Both the position numbers and the translations under genes were made by a program. This document shows positions 18,071-26,806 of a stretch of DNA of 64,000 bases, piece after piece. Position 1 is the first letter of the stretch. Every line of letters starts with the position of its first letter. The DNA is taken from NCBI GenBank assembly GCA_029238315.1, contig JAQWGI010000008.1:62001-126000 (forward strand), in the 5' to 3' direction. Below the pieces are notes generated by a model that was not told where the DNA came from, ran no database searches, and saw nothing but the letters and a program-made list of their open reading frames with translations. The DNA comes from Polaribacter sp. (GTDB taxonomy: Bacteria; Bacteroidota; Bacteroidia; Flavobacteriales; Flavobacteriaceae).

Positions 18071-19105
18071 TTGCATACAAATACACATATTTTAGTGATT
18101 AGATTATCTGCAATGGGCGATGTTGCAATGACAATCCCTGTAGTTAGAGCTTTGCTTGAAAAGCATCCAGAAATTAAAATTACATTTTTATCTAAAGCCT
18201 TTTTAAAACCACTTTTTGATGACGTACCAAATGTTACTTTTTACGCAGCAGATGTAAAAAATAATCACAAAGGCGTTTTAGGTTTACACAAACTTTCTAA
18301 GGAATTAAAACAATTAAATATTACACATGTTGCCGATTTACATAATGTTTTACGCTCTAAAATACTGCGAAATTTCTTGAAATTTTCTACCCAAAATATT
18401 GCTGTAATCGACAAAGGTAGAAACGAAAAAAAAGCATTAACCAGCACAAAAAATAAGGTTTTCAAGCAATTAAAAACTTCTCACGAACGTTATGCTGATG
18501 TTTTTAGAAAGTTGGATTTTTCGATTGATATTACAAATCCAACGAAATTACAAAAACCTAAACTAGCTAGTATAATTATTGATTTGATTGGCGAGAAACA
18601 AAAAAAGAACTGGATTGGAATTGCGCCTTTTGCTGCGTATGATGCAAAAATGTACCCTTTAGATTTAATGCAAAAAGTAGTTGATAAATTATCAGAAAAC
18701 AATACCGTTTTACTTTTTGGCGGCGGTGAAGAAGAAGTGAAAATTTTATCAGAAATAGAAGAAAAAAACAACCACATAATTTCTATTGCTGGTAAATTAA
18801 ATTTAAAAAAAGAACTCAATTTAATAGCACATTTAGATTGCATGTTGGCAATGGATTCTGGAAATGCACATTTTGCTGCAATGTTACAAATACCAACAGT
18901 TACACTTTGGGGAGCAACGCATCCTTTTGCAGGTTTTGCCCCTTTTAACCAGCCAAAAGAAAATTGTTTGTTACCCGATTTAGATAAATACCCAAAGCTT
19001 CCATGTTCTATTTATGGAAATAAAGTTTGTGATGGTTACGAAGATGTTATGCGTACAATTTTGCCAGAAAAAGTTATTGAGAAAGTAGAAAAACTATTAA
19101 ATTAA
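18071..19105 (+). CDS. glycosyltransferase family 9 protein (heptosyltransferase-like)
   Basis: 344 residues, probably adding a sugar to lipopolysaccharide at the inner face of the inner membrane. The start is TTG at 18071, because the core first strand ILVIRLSAMGDVAMTIPVV needs it; the first ATG (18112) would delete that strand. The C-terminal nucleotide-sugar motif is MLAMDSGNAHFAAML, followed by TVTLWGATHPFAGF. It precedes upp by 9 nt. Confidence 0.9.
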   Translation: MHTNTHILVIRLSAMGDVAMTIPVVRALLEKHPEIKITFLSKAFLKPLFDDVPNVTFYAADVKNNHKGVLGLHKLSKELKQLNITHVADLHNVLRSKILRNFLKFSTQNIAVIDKGRNEKKALTSTKNKVFKQLKTSHERYADVFRKLDFSIDITNPTKLQKPKLASIIIDLIGEKQKKNWIGIAPFAAYDAKMYPLDLMQKVVDKLSENNTVLLFGGGEEEVKILSEIEEKNNHIISIAGKLNLKKELNLIAHLDCMLAMDSGNAHFAAMLQIPTVTLWGATHPFAGFAPFNQPKENCLLPDLDKYPKLPCSIYGNKVCDGYEDVMRTILPEKVIEKVEKLLN

Positions 19106-19114
19106 AAAACACTT

Positions 19115-19768
19115 ATGATTATTCATCACCTAGAAGAAACCAATTCGATTTTAAATAAATTCATTGCAGAAACCAGAGCTGTTTCTATTCAAAAAGATGC
19201 CATGCGTTTTAGAAGAAATATAGAAAGAATTGGCGAAATTTTAGGTTACGAATTAAGTAAAAACCTACATTATTCTTCAGAAAAAACAATAACTCCATTA
19301 GGAACCAAAGAAAGTTTTCAGCTTTCAAATAAAATAGTTTTAGGTTCAATCTTAAGAGCTGGATTACCTTTACATCAAGGTTTATTAAATTATTTTGACG
19401 ATGCAGAAAATGCTTTTATTTCTGCGTATAGAAATCACCCAAACAACGATACCGAGTTTGAAATTGTTGTAGAATATTTTGCTTCACCATCAATCAATAA
19501 TAAGACGTTGATTTTAGCAGATCCAATGTTAGCAACTGGTCAATCATTGGTTTCGGTTTATGAAGCTATCAAAAAATATGGAAACCCAAAAGAATTGCAT
19601 TTGGTTTGTGTAATTGGGGCAAAGGAAGGTATTGAATTTATTAAAAATTATTTTCCAGAAAACACGCACTTATGGATTGCGGCTATTGATGATCAATTGA
19701 ACGAAAAAGGATATATTGTTCCAGGTTTAGGAGATGCCGGCGACTTAGCTTTTGGCGCTAAACTATAA
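19115..19768 (+). CDS. upp: uracil phosphoribosyltransferase
   Basis: Salvages uracil to UMP using PRPP. 217 residues. LGSILRAGLPLHQGL and the PRPP loop ADPMLATGQSLV are diagnostic, and the C-terminus (YIVPGLGDAGDLAFGAKL) is the uracil-binding PGxGDxGD segment. Its stop overlaps the convergent DUF6427 gene by 11 nt. Confidence 0.97.
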   Translation: MIIHHLEETNSILNKFIAETRAVSIQKDAMRFRRNIERIGEILGYELSKNLHYSSEKTITPLGTKESFQLSNKIVLGSILRAGLPLHQGLLNYFDDAENAFISAYRNHPNNDTEFEIVVEYFASPSINNKTLILADPMLATGQSLVSVYEAIKKYGNPKELHLVCVIGAKEGIEFIKNYFPENTHLWIAAIDDQLNEKGYIVPGLGDAGDLAFGAKL

Positions 19769-20684
19769 AATGAATTGCAAAAGAAAACACTAAAAAGATT
19801 GCCAACACAATTGTTACAATTATTTTTTTCTTTACTGAAAACATCCAGTTTGAAATTAATATTGTAGCTGGAATTAAAAATGAAATCAACTCAGAACCAT
19901 CCTTTTCACTTTTAAAACCAACAAATAAAATAGCAATTACTAAGTGTAAAATTAACAGCAACCAGCTTTTTTTAAAACGGTTGCTTACAGAAAGAATTTT
20001 TCCTGTTCTAAAAACGATAGAAATCAATACAAAAAAAAGAAAAAGCGTTGTAAGTATTTCGTAATAACTGGTGGTATAAAAACGAAAATCAACTACAAAA
20101 ACAACATTAAATATTTCGTAAAAAGATGCTAAATCAGCATTCCATAAAAAATAAGAAAAGCTTAAAAACAAAGGAGTTATTATTCCTAAAACCGGAATTA
20201 AAACGGTTCTAATGGTGATTTTCACAAAAAAGAATGATGCAGCATAAAGCAGCAAAAAATAACCTAAAAAATAAGGCGAAATTAATAACAAAACACCCAG
20301 CCAAAAACCTGCATCAAATAACTTCTGATAAATTGTTTTTAAAGTTCTTAGGCTATAAACTCTTCTTAAGAACAAAAACAATAACACATAAGTAAGCAAC
20401 GCTTTATAATCTAAAACAACTATTTCAAGAAAACCCAACCCAATTACAAAGAGTAAAAATGCATATGAATCGTCTTTGGTTAAATTATTTTTATAAATCA
20501 CGAAATTAAACAAGAAAAAAATCCCTAGAAACAATGGGAAAACAAGTAAAAAATCAAGAAAAGAATCTAGATACACTTGAGGTTCTTCAACCAAAAAAAA
20601 GTTAAACACATAGTAAAATAAAAATAATACTATAATTAGGATAAAATTTACTGGTTTTGATTTGCCGAAAAAATTGGCTAACAT
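19758..20684 (-). CDS. DUF6427 multi-pass membrane protein
   Basis: 308 residues, almost entirely hydrophobic, with about eight to ten predicted membrane spans (for example FILIIVLFLFYYVFNFFL, ALLTYVLLFLFL, FGVLLL-type helices). The opening MLANFFGKSKPVNFI is characteristic of the flavobacterial DUF6427 family. The function is unknown; its conserved setting next to upp and the small DUF6341-like gene is typical of the family in this group. Confidence 0.75.
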   Translation of the reverse strand: MLANFFGKSKPVNFILIIVLFLFYYVFNFFLVEEPQVYLDSFLDFLLVFPLFLGIFFLFNFVIYKNNLTKDDSYAFLLFVIGLGFLEIVVLDYKALLTYVLLFLFLRRVYSLRTLKTIYQKLFDAGFWLGVLLLISPYFLGYFLLLYAASFFFVKITIRTVLIPVLGIITPLFLSFSYFLWNADLASFYEIFNVVFVVDFRFYTTSYYEILTTLFLFFVLISIVFRTGKILSVSNRFKKSWLLLILHLVIAILFVGFKSEKDGSELISFLIPATILISNWMFSVKKKIIVTIVLAIFLVFSFAIHFIV

Positions 20685-20704
20685 AATTAGTTTTTATATT
20701 TTTG
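20674..20704 (+). promoter_or_regulatory. promoter TTG-N20-TATTTTTG for the DUF6341-like/trmB unit
   Basis: TTG (20674-20676) and TATTTTTG (20697-20704) are spaced by 20 nt and match the flavobacterial consensus; the first gene starts at 20726. The -33 part overlaps the 5' end of the divergent DUF6427 gene. Confidence 0.6.
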
Positions 20705-20725
20705 CAGTGTAAAGATACTTAAGTT

Positions 20726-20935
20726 ATGATAGCAAGCAATATTTTTAGATTAATTGGTGATTTTTTTAATTGGGCATTTGCTCCTTTTGACGCTTTGCGT
20801 TTAAACGACTTAAGCTGGTGGGTCTCTAATACAATAAACTGGTTGTTTATGATTGTACTTCTGGTTTTATTCGCTTACTGGATGAAAGAATCTTTGCGAT
20901 TTAAAAAAGAAGGAATCGAAGATTCTGCCGAATAA
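20726..20935 (+). CDS. small membrane protein, DUF6341-like
   Basis: 69 residues with two hydrophobic stretches: an amphipathic N-terminal part (FRLIGDFFNWAFAPFDAL) and one clear membrane span (INWLFMIVLLVLFAYWM) followed by a charged tail. It matches small conserved flavobacterial proteins I associate with DUF6341. Function unknown. First gene of a unit with trmB (9 nt gap) and the alkyltransferase-like gene. Confidence 0.75.
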   Translation: MIASNIFRLIGDFFNWAFAPFDALRLNDLSWWVSNTINWLFMIVLLVLFAYWMKESLRFKKEGIEDSAE

Positions 20936-20944
20936 TATTTTACC

Positions 20945-21616
20945 TTGGGAAGCAAAAACAAGTTAAAACGTTTTAACGAAAACGAAACGTTTTCTAATGT
21001 TATTCAGCCAAAAAGAGAAGAGATCTTAGCTGGTTTTACTCTAAAAGGAAAATGGAGTACTTTTTTTAAGAACGATAAACCTATCGTTTTAGAGTTGGGT
21101 TGTGGAAAAGGAGAATACACCATTGCTTTAGCTCAAAAAAATCCTGATAAAAATTTTATTGGAATTGATATTAAAGGTGCTCGTTTTTGGCGTGGTGCTA
21201 AAACTGCGTTAGAAGAAAGTTTAACAAACGTTGGTTTTATTAGAACGCAAATTGAGTTGATTAATGAGCTTTTTGCAGAAAATGAAGTCGATGAAATCTG
21301 GATTACTTTTCCAGATCCACAAATAAAATACAAGCGCACAAAACATCGCTTAACAAATGCTGATTTCTTAAAAAAATACCATCATATCTTAAAAGAAAAT
21401 GGTGTTGTAAACCTTAAAACCGATAGCGAATTTATGCACGGTTACACGCTGGGTTTATTACATGGTGAAGGACATGAAGTTTTGCACGCAAATCATGATG
21501 TTTATAAAAACACCTACAGCCCAGAAGAAGTAATTAGTACACAAACTTTTTACGAAAAGCAGTATTTAGAAAAAGGTAAACCAATAACTTTTATTAAATT
21601 TAGAATTAATTACTAA
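20945..21616 (+). CDS. trmB: tRNA (guanine-N7)-methyltransferase
   Basis: Methylates G46 of tRNAs. The start is TTG at 20945 giving MGSKNKLKRF, the usual flavobacterial TrmB N-terminus; no ATG fits. SAM motif LELGCGKGEYT is at about 50-60, and WITFPDPQIKYKRTKHRL carries the conserved FPDPWPK-like catalytic/tRNA segment. 223 residues, normal. Confidence 0.95.
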   Translation: MGSKNKLKRFNENETFSNVIQPKREEILAGFTLKGKWSTFFKNDKPIVLELGCGKGEYTIALAQKNPDKNFIGIDIKGARFWRGAKTALEESLTNVGFIRTQIELINELFAENEVDEIWITFPDPQIKYKRTKHRLTNADFLKKYHHILKENGVVNLKTDSEFMHGYTLGLLHGEGHEVLHANHDVYKNTYSPEEVISTQTFYEKQYLEKGKPITFIKFRINY

Positions 21617-21624
21617 AATTCTAA

Positions 21625-21960
21625 ATGAGTACTTCAGACCATTTTTTTGAAAAAGTTTATCAAACAGCACGTTTAATTCCCTACGGAAGAGTTACAAGTT
21701 ACGGAGCAATTGCAACCTATTTAGGCGCAGCAAAATCTGCAAGAATGGTTGGTTGGGCCATGAACAACTCTCACAATCAAAAAGAAGAAGTTCCTGCACA
21801 CAGAGTGGTAAACCGAAAAGGTTTACTAACTGGAAAACAACATTTTGAAGGCACAAATTTAATGCAACAATTATTAGAAAACGAAGGGATTGTTGTTGTC
21901 GAAAACCAAATTCAAGACTTTCAAAAAGTATTTTGGAATCCGAGTGAAGAATTATCCTGA
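21625..21960 (+). CDS. alkyltransferase-like protein (MGMT family without active-site Cys)
   Basis: 111 residues covering only the C-terminal DNA-binding domain of O6-alkylguanine-DNA alkyltransferase. The helix-turn-helix region (YGRVTSYGAIATYLG) and arginine finger (SARMVGWAM) are present, but the acceptor cysteine of PCHRV is alanine here (VPAHRVV, A58). This makes it an ATL protein, which in other bacteria flags alkylated bases for nucleotide excision repair instead of repairing them. Follows trmB by 8 nt. Confidence 0.92.
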   Translation: MSTSDHFFEKVYQTARLIPYGRVTSYGAIATYLGAAKSARMVGWAMNNSHNQKEEVPAHRVVNRKGLLTGKQHFEGTNLMQQLLENEGIVVVENQIQDFQKVFWNPSEELS

Positions 21961-22012
21961 TATCTCCTAATCTCTGAAAATTTACAAATAATCTCAATTT
22001 TATTGGATTTCT

Positions 22013-22046
22013 TGTCAATTTGAGCGGCGTGGAGAATAAGAAAATC
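22013..22046. repeat. half REP-like element
   Basis: tgtcaatttgagcggcgtgg and following bases resemble one arm of the 13186-13280 element, including the trailing taagaaaatcg. No second arm is seen; probably a decayed copy in the 211-nt gap before mrp. Confidence 0.5.
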
Positions 22047-22130
22047 GTGTACATAATTTTCAAATAAATTCTCCTTATCAATCCATCAATAAACACACTA
22101 CAACTTCTTTAATATCTGAACACTAAACAC

Positions 22131-22138
22131 TATATTTG
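22131..22138 (+). promoter_or_regulatory. mrp promoter -7 box TATATTTG
   Basis: Perfect TAnnTTTG 33 nt before the mrp ATG; no obvious TTG at -33. Confidence 0.5.
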
Positions 22139-22171
22139 TAGTTTAGAATTAATCCTAATTAAAATCTTAAA

Positions 22172-23302
22172 ATGAGCTTTAAAAAGCAAGATATATACAA
22201 GGCATTGGAAACAATTACGGCTCCTGGTGAAGGAAAAAGTTTGGTTGAAAATGAAAATATTACAAATATTGTAACCTTCGGCAAAGAAGTAATTATTGAT
22301 GTTACCATCAGCAATCCATCTTTACAGGCAAAAAAAAGAATTGAAAGCGAAATTATAAATACGCTTCGTTTAAAAGTGAGTCAAGATATTGCCGTAAAAG
22401 TAAACGTAAAAGCGGTGGTTCCAAAAAAGGAAAACTCGAATGAAATTAAAGGAAAAGCAATTCCGAATATTAAAAACATTATTGCAATTGCATCTGGAAA
22501 AGGGGGCGTTGGAAAATCTACAATTACAGCAAATACAGCCATTACATTAGCAAAAATGGGATTCAATGTTGGTGTTTTAGACGCTGATGTTTACGGCCCA
22601 TCCATGCATTTAATGTTTAATGTAGAAAAAGAAAAACCATTATCTGTAAAAGTTGATGGAAGATCTAAAATGAAACCCATTGAAAGTTACGGTGTAAAAT
22701 TATTGTCTTTAGGATTTTTCACAAATCCAGATCAAGCAGTAATTTGGCGTGGACCAATGGCTTCAAAAGCTTTAAATCAATTAATTTTTGATGCAGATTG
22801 GGGTGAGTTAGATTTCTTATTGATTGATTTACCTCCAGGAACTGGAGACGTACATCTGTCAATTGTGCAAGCATTACCAATTAACGGTGCAATGATTGTG
22901 AGTACTCCACAAAATATTGCATTAGCAGATGCTAAAAAAGGAGTTGCTATGTTTCAACAAGAAAGCATCAATGTTCCGGTTTTAGGAATCATTGAAAATA
23001 TGGCCTATTTTACACCAGAAGAATTACCAAATAATAAATATTATATTTTTGGAAATGGCGGCGCAAAAAATTTAGCTGAAGATATTAAAACACAATTTTT
23101 AGGAGAAATTCCCTTGGTGCAAAGTATTAGAGAAGCTGGCGATGTTGGCCATCCTGTTGCCCTACAAGACAACACTCCATTAGAAAAAGCTTTCTCTAAC
23201 ACTACTAAAGAAATGCTTTCTCAGTTAGTAAAAAGAAATAAAAATTTACCACCAACAGAAATTGTTAGAATAACAACAATGAGTGGTTGTAGCACAAAAT
23301 AA
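22172..23302 (+). CDS. mrp: Mrp/NBP35-type iron-sulfur carrier ATPase
   Basis: 376 residues: an N-terminal MIP18/DUF59-like domain (1-85) then a deviant Walker A P-loop ATPase (ASGKGGVGKST, 107-117) with DADVYGPSMH and LLIDLPPGTGDVHLS. Mrp proteins carry Fe-S clusters to target proteins. The CxxC that usually follows the ENMAYF segment is replaced by TPEE, leaving only a Cys in the extreme C-terminal SGCSTK. It is 6 nt upstream of the NifU-like gene, supporting a role in Fe-S handling. Confidence 0.93.
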   Translation: MSFKKQDIYKALETITAPGEGKSLVENENITNIVTFGKEVIIDVTISNPSLQAKKRIESEIINTLRLKVSQDIAVKVNVKAVVPKKENSNEIKGKAIPNIKNIIAIASGKGGVGKSTITANTAITLAKMGFNVGVLDADVYGPSMHLMFNVEKEKPLSVKVDGRSKMKPIESYGVKLLSLGFFTNPDQAVIWRGPMASKALNQLIFDADWGELDFLLIDLPPGTGDVHLSIVQALPINGAMIVSTPQNIALADAKKGVAMFQQESINVPVLGIIENMAYFTPEELPNNKYYIFGNGGAKNLAEDIKTQFLGEIPLVQSIREAGDVGHPVALQDNTPLEKAFSNTTKEMLSQLVKRNKNLPPTEIVRITTMSGCSTK

Positions 23303-23308
23303 AAAGGT

Positions 23309-23545
23309 ATGACAGCACAAGAAACACTTATTAATGTTGAAAAAGCTTTAGAGGAAATTCGTCCTTTTTTAATTAGTGATGGTGGCAATATTAAACTTTT
23401 ATCCGTAGAGGATAAAATTGTAAAAGTTCAATTAGAAGGTGCATGTACTGGATGCTCTGTCAATCAAATGACATTAAAAAATGGTGTGGAAGCAACCATT
23501 AAAAAATATGCTCCACAAATAGAAGAAGTGGTAAATGTAGAGTAA
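23309..23545 (+). CDS. NifU C-terminal domain (Nfu-like) Fe-S scaffold
   Basis: 78 residues, a single Nfu domain: ALEEIRPFLISDGGNIKLL followed by the cluster-binding CTGCS (C46, C49) and the helix QMTLKNGVEATIKKY. Transfers Fe-S clusters. Sits between mrp and the ferredoxin reductase. Confidence 0.95.
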   Translation: MTAQETLINVEKALEEIRPFLISDGGNIKLLSVEDKIVKVQLEGACTGCSVNQMTLKNGVEATIKKYAPQIEEVVNVE

Positions 23546-23607
23546 CTGATAAAAATCAGCTTTTAAAACTTATTCAAGCATTATTTTTACATGATTTTTT
23601 TAAAGAA

Positions 23608-24663
23608 ATGATTACAACAGATATATTAATTATTGGTGCTGGACCTACCGGATTATTTACCGTTTTTGAAGCTGGATTGCTAAAATTAAGGTGTCATTTG
23701 ATTGATGCTCTACCTCAAGCAGGAGGACAGTGTTCTGAAATTTATCCCAAAAAACCAATCTATGACATCCCTGCTTATCCAGAGATTTTAGCGGGCGATT
23801 TAACCGATAAATTACTAGAGCAAATTAAACAATTTGAACCTAGTTTTACTTTAGGAGAACGCGCTGAAACAATCGACAAACAAGAAGATGGTTCATTTAT
23901 TATTACTACAAATAAGGGAACAAAACACAAAGCTCCTGTTGTTGCAATTGCTGGCGGATTAGGTTCTTTTGAGCCAAGAAAACCTCCGATTCCGAATATT
24001 GCAAATTTTGAAGATAAAGGTGTTGAATACATGATTCGCGAACCAGAATTATATCGCAATAAAAATGTGGTAATTGCTGGCGGTGGAGATTCTGCTTTAG
24101 ATTGGTCTATCTTTTTAACAGACATTGCAAAATCTGTAACGTTGGTTCACAGAAGAAACGAATTTAGGGGCGCTTTAGATTCTGTTGATAAAGTTCAAGA
24201 ATTAAAAGATGCTGGAAAACTAACATTAATCACACCTGCAGAAATTAAAGGAATTAAGGGTGAAAATCATGTAACTGGAGTTGTTATTTCTAAAAAAGAC
24301 GAAGAAGAGTTCGTTCTAGAAACAGACCATTTTATTCCACTTTTTGGCTTGTCACCAAAATTAGGTCCCATTGCGAACTGGGGTCTAGAGATTGAGAAAA
24401 ACGCCATTAAAGTAAATAATGCATTAGATTACCAAACGAATATTCCTGGAATTTATGCAATTGGTGATGTAAACACTTATCCAGGAAAGTTAAAATTGAT
24501 ATTGTGTGGGTTTCATGAAGCAACATTAATGTGCCAAAGCGCATTTAAACGTATTTTTCCTGATAAAAAATATGTAATGAAATATACTACTGTTGGTGGT
24601 GTTGATGGTTTTGACGGTACTAGAAAAGAAGCCCCAAAAGCCGTTGTAAAAAAGATAAACTAG
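23608..24663 (+). CDS. ferredoxin/flavodoxin-NADP reductase, thioredoxin-reductase-like
   Basis: 351 residues with two Rossmann folds: FAD-binding IIGAGPTGLF (8-17), NADPH-binding VIAGGGDSALDW, and a second FAD motif IYAIGDVNTYPGKLKL. The TrxR-type CxxC is absent, as in type 2 ferredoxin-NADP reductases. It is likely to reduce the 2Fe-2S ferredoxin encoded just downstream, from which it is separated by the four-helix-bundle gene. Confidence 0.92.
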   Translation: MITTDILIIGAGPTGLFTVFEAGLLKLRCHLIDALPQAGGQCSEIYPKKPIYDIPAYPEILAGDLTDKLLEQIKQFEPSFTLGERAETIDKQEDGSFIITTNKGTKHKAPVVAIAGGLGSFEPRKPPIPNIANFEDKGVEYMIREPELYRNKNVVIAGGGDSALDWSIFLTDIAKSVTLVHRRNEFRGALDSVDKVQELKDAGKLTLITPAEIKGIKGENHVTGVVISKKDEEEFVLETDHFIPLFGLSPKLGPIANWGLEIEKNAIKVNNALDYQTNIPGIYAIGDVNTYPGKLKLILCGFHEATLMCQSAFKRIFPDKKYVMKYTTVGGVDGFDGTRKEAPKAVVKKIN

Positions 24664-24667
24664 GTTT

Positions 24668-24685
24668 TAGTTGTTAGTAAATAGT
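24668..24685 (+). repeat. left inverted repeat flanking the four-helix-bundle gene
   Basis: tagttgttagtaaatagt is the reverse complement of 25046-25063 at 17 of 18 positions. It ends one base before the ATG at 24687, so the promoter/RBS region of the enclosed gene lies in the repeat. Confidence 0.75.
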
Positions 24686-24686
24686 T

Positions 24687-25034
24687 ATGGCGATTCAAAA
24701 ATTTGAAGATCTTATCGTTTGGCAAAAAGCCCAAGATTTTTCGGTAGCTATATACAGTGAATTTAAAAACAACAAAGACTTTTCTTTTAACGATCAAATA
24801 AAAAGAGCTTCAATTTCTATTTCAAATAATATTGCTGAAGGGTTTGATAGAAGTTCTAATCCAGATTTTAAAAGATTTTTATATTTTTCTTTAGCATCAA
24901 ATAGTGAAGTTCGTTCTATGTTGTATTTAGCTATAAGATTAAATTTTCTTCCAGAAGAATCTGCTAAGAAACTAATCGATAGCTCAAATGAAATTGCAAG
25001 AATGATTTTCGGCTTAATCAAATCTTTAAAGTAA
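24687..25034 (+). CDS. four-helix-bundle protein (S23/23S rRNA IVP family)
   Basis: 115 residues beginning MAIQKFEDLIVWQKAQDFS, with ISISNNIAEGFDRSS and FLYFSLASNSEVRSML; these are the standard marks of the S23/IVP-like four-helix-bundle family. Members occur inside 23S rRNA intervening sequences or scattered singly in Bacteroidota genomes; function is unclear. The gene sits inside an otherwise functional FNR-ferredoxin pair and is bracketed by 18-nt inverted repeats, so it looks like an inserted unit. Confidence 0.93.
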   Translation: MAIQKFEDLIVWQKAQDFSVAIYSEFKNNKDFSFNDQIKRASISISNNIAEGFDRSSNPDFKRFLYFSLASNSEVRSMLYLAIRLNFLPEESAKKLIDSSNEIARMIFGLIKSLK

Positions 25035-25045
25035 CTTAACTAATT

Positions 25046-25063
25046 ACTATTTACTAAAAACTA
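25046..25063 (-). repeat. right inverted repeat flanking the four-helix-bundle gene
   Basis: actatttactaaaaacta pairs with 24668-24685 (one mismatch). It ends 12 nt before the ferredoxin ATG. Confidence 0.75.
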
Positions 25064-25075
25064 ACTCCTTTATTT

Positions 25076-25402
25076 ATGGATATAAATATTAAAATAACAG
25101 ATAGAGAAGGAAAACTTCACGAAATTCTAGCGCCAACAGACATGGCGATGAATTTAATGGAAGTTATACGTTCTTATGAAATTGCTCCTGAAGGAACGAT
25201 TGGTATTTGTGGAGGAATGGCAATGTGCGCATCATGTCAATGCTATGTTAAATCCAATCATGAATTACCAGAAATGAGCGTTGATGAAGACTTGATGTTA
25301 GCAGAAGCTTTTCATGTAGAAGACAATAGTAGATTGGGTTGTCAAATTCAAATCACACCAGAAATGGATGGGTTGGAAGTAGAATTGGCACCTGAAAGTT
25401 AA
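25076..25402 (+). CDS. 2Fe-2S ferredoxin (adrenodoxin type)
   Basis: 108 residues. Cluster cysteines C45, C51, C54 and C89 (CGGMAMCASC and RLGCQ) follow the C-X5-C-X2-C-Xn-C pattern of adrenodoxin/ISC-type ferredoxins. It is the probable electron acceptor of the upstream reductase and may serve Fe-S assembly or oxygenases. Confidence 0.95.
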   Translation: MDINIKITDREGKLHEILAPTDMAMNLMEVIRSYEIAPEGTIGICGGMAMCASCQCYVKSNHELPEMSVDEDLMLAEAFHVEDNSRLGCQIQITPEMDGLEVELAPES

Positions 25403-25600
25403 AAACTCAAAGACTTTCAGTATATTTGTTGAGCAAGCAAATCAAAAGTTCTTCAAAATGTATGTAGATTTATTGTCACATTTAAAATTTCTGATAAAAC
25501 GAAATCCTGAGTGAGCGTTTAGTGTATCAATTTATCAATGTAAAAATGTACCAATTTCAATTGCTACATTGTTTTATCAACTCATTAATACATTAACAAT
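25403..25600. other. gap rich in short inverted motifs, no gene
   Basis: The second half holds reiterated gtatcaatttatcaatgta-like words and a 7-bp inverted repeat (caatgta 25536-25542, tacattg 25565-25571). No open frame or clear promoter is seen. Confidence 0.5.
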
Positions 25601-26758
25601 ATGCCTTTTTATCATCAATTAGGAAAAATTCCACCAAAACGTCATACGCAATTTAGAAAAGCAAATGGCGATTTATATTACGAACAACTTTTTGGGACAG
25701 TTGGTTTTGACGGAATGTCAACAAATAGTTATCACGAGCAAAGACCAACACAAGTTAAGGAAATTAGAAACCAATACAGTGTTAAACCAAAAGTTGCTAG
25801 AGAAAACAACATACAATCATACAGATTAAGAGGTTTTCAAGTTGCACCACATAACGACTATTTAGAAAGCAGAAAAATTGTATTGACAAACTCAGATTGT
25901 CATATAGCTTTAGCAGCACCAAGAAAATCTACCACCGAATATTTTTATAAGAATACAGATTCAGATGAAATGATTTTCATCCATAAAGGAACTGGAAAAC
26001 TAAGAACTATCTACGGGAATTTAGATTTTAAATATGGAGATTATTTAATTATTCCGAGAGGAATTATTTACAAAATAGATTTTGACACAGAAGACAATCG
26101 ATTATTTATTGTAGAATCTCACTCGCCAATTTATACTCCAAAACAATATAGAAATTGGTTTGGGCAATTATTAGAACATTCGCCTTATTGCGAAAGAGAT
26201 ATTCGTCGTCCTTACGAACTAGAAACCAATAATGAAAAAGGAGAATTTATCATCAAGGTAAAAAAGAAAGATGAAATTTTTGACATGGTTTATGCATCTC
26301 ATCCATTTGATGTAGTTGGTTATGATGGATTTAATTATCCGTATGCCTTATCAATTCACGATTTTGAACCTATAACTGGTAGAATTCATCTACCGCCTCC
26401 TGTGCATCAAACTTTTGAAACAAATGCATTTGTAATTTGTTCTTTTGTCCCAAGATTGTATGACTATCATCCAGATTCAATTCCGGCGCCATACAATCAC
26501 AGCAACATAGACGCAGATGAAGTTTTGTATTATGTAGACGGCGATTTTATGAGTAGAAATGATATCGAAGCAGGTCATATTTCTTTACATCCAGCAGGAA
26601 TTCCGCATGGTCCACATCCAGGAGCAGCAGAAAGAAGCATTGGTAAAACAGCAACCGAAGAGCTAGCAGTTATGGTTGACACATTTAAACCTTTAATGGT
26701 TACAGAAGAAGCGATGAAAATTGCAGACGAAGATTATTTTAAATCTTGGTTGGAATAA
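25601..26758 (+). CDS. hmgA: homogentisate 1,2-dioxygenase
   Basis: 385 residues. Opens the ring of homogentisate to maleylacetoacetate in tyrosine degradation. The cupin iron region is visible as PPPVHQTFE, followed by DEVLYYVDGDFMSR and the HPAGIPHGPHPG His cluster. Upstream of hppD by 48 nt on the same strand, the usual pairing for tyrosine catabolism. Confidence 0.95.
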   Translation: MPFYHQLGKIPPKRHTQFRKANGDLYYEQLFGTVGFDGMSTNSYHEQRPTQVKEIRNQYSVKPKVARENNIQSYRLRGFQVAPHNDYLESRKIVLTNSDCHIALAAPRKSTTEYFYKNTDSDEMIFIHKGTGKLRTIYGNLDFKYGDYLIIPRGIIYKIDFDTEDNRLFIVESHSPIYTPKQYRNWFGQLLEHSPYCERDIRRPYELETNNEKGEFIIKVKKKDEIFDMVYASHPFDVVGYDGFNYPYALSIHDFEPITGRIHLPPPVHQTFETNAFVICSFVPRLYDYHPDSIPAPYNHSNIDADEVLYYVDGDFMSRNDIEAGHISLHPAGIPHGPHPGAAERSIGKTATEELAVMVDTFKPLMVTEEAMKIADEDYFKSWLE

Positions 26759-26806
26759 AAAAATAAAAAACACTCCTAATTGTTTAGGAAATAAAACATC
26801 AATAAG

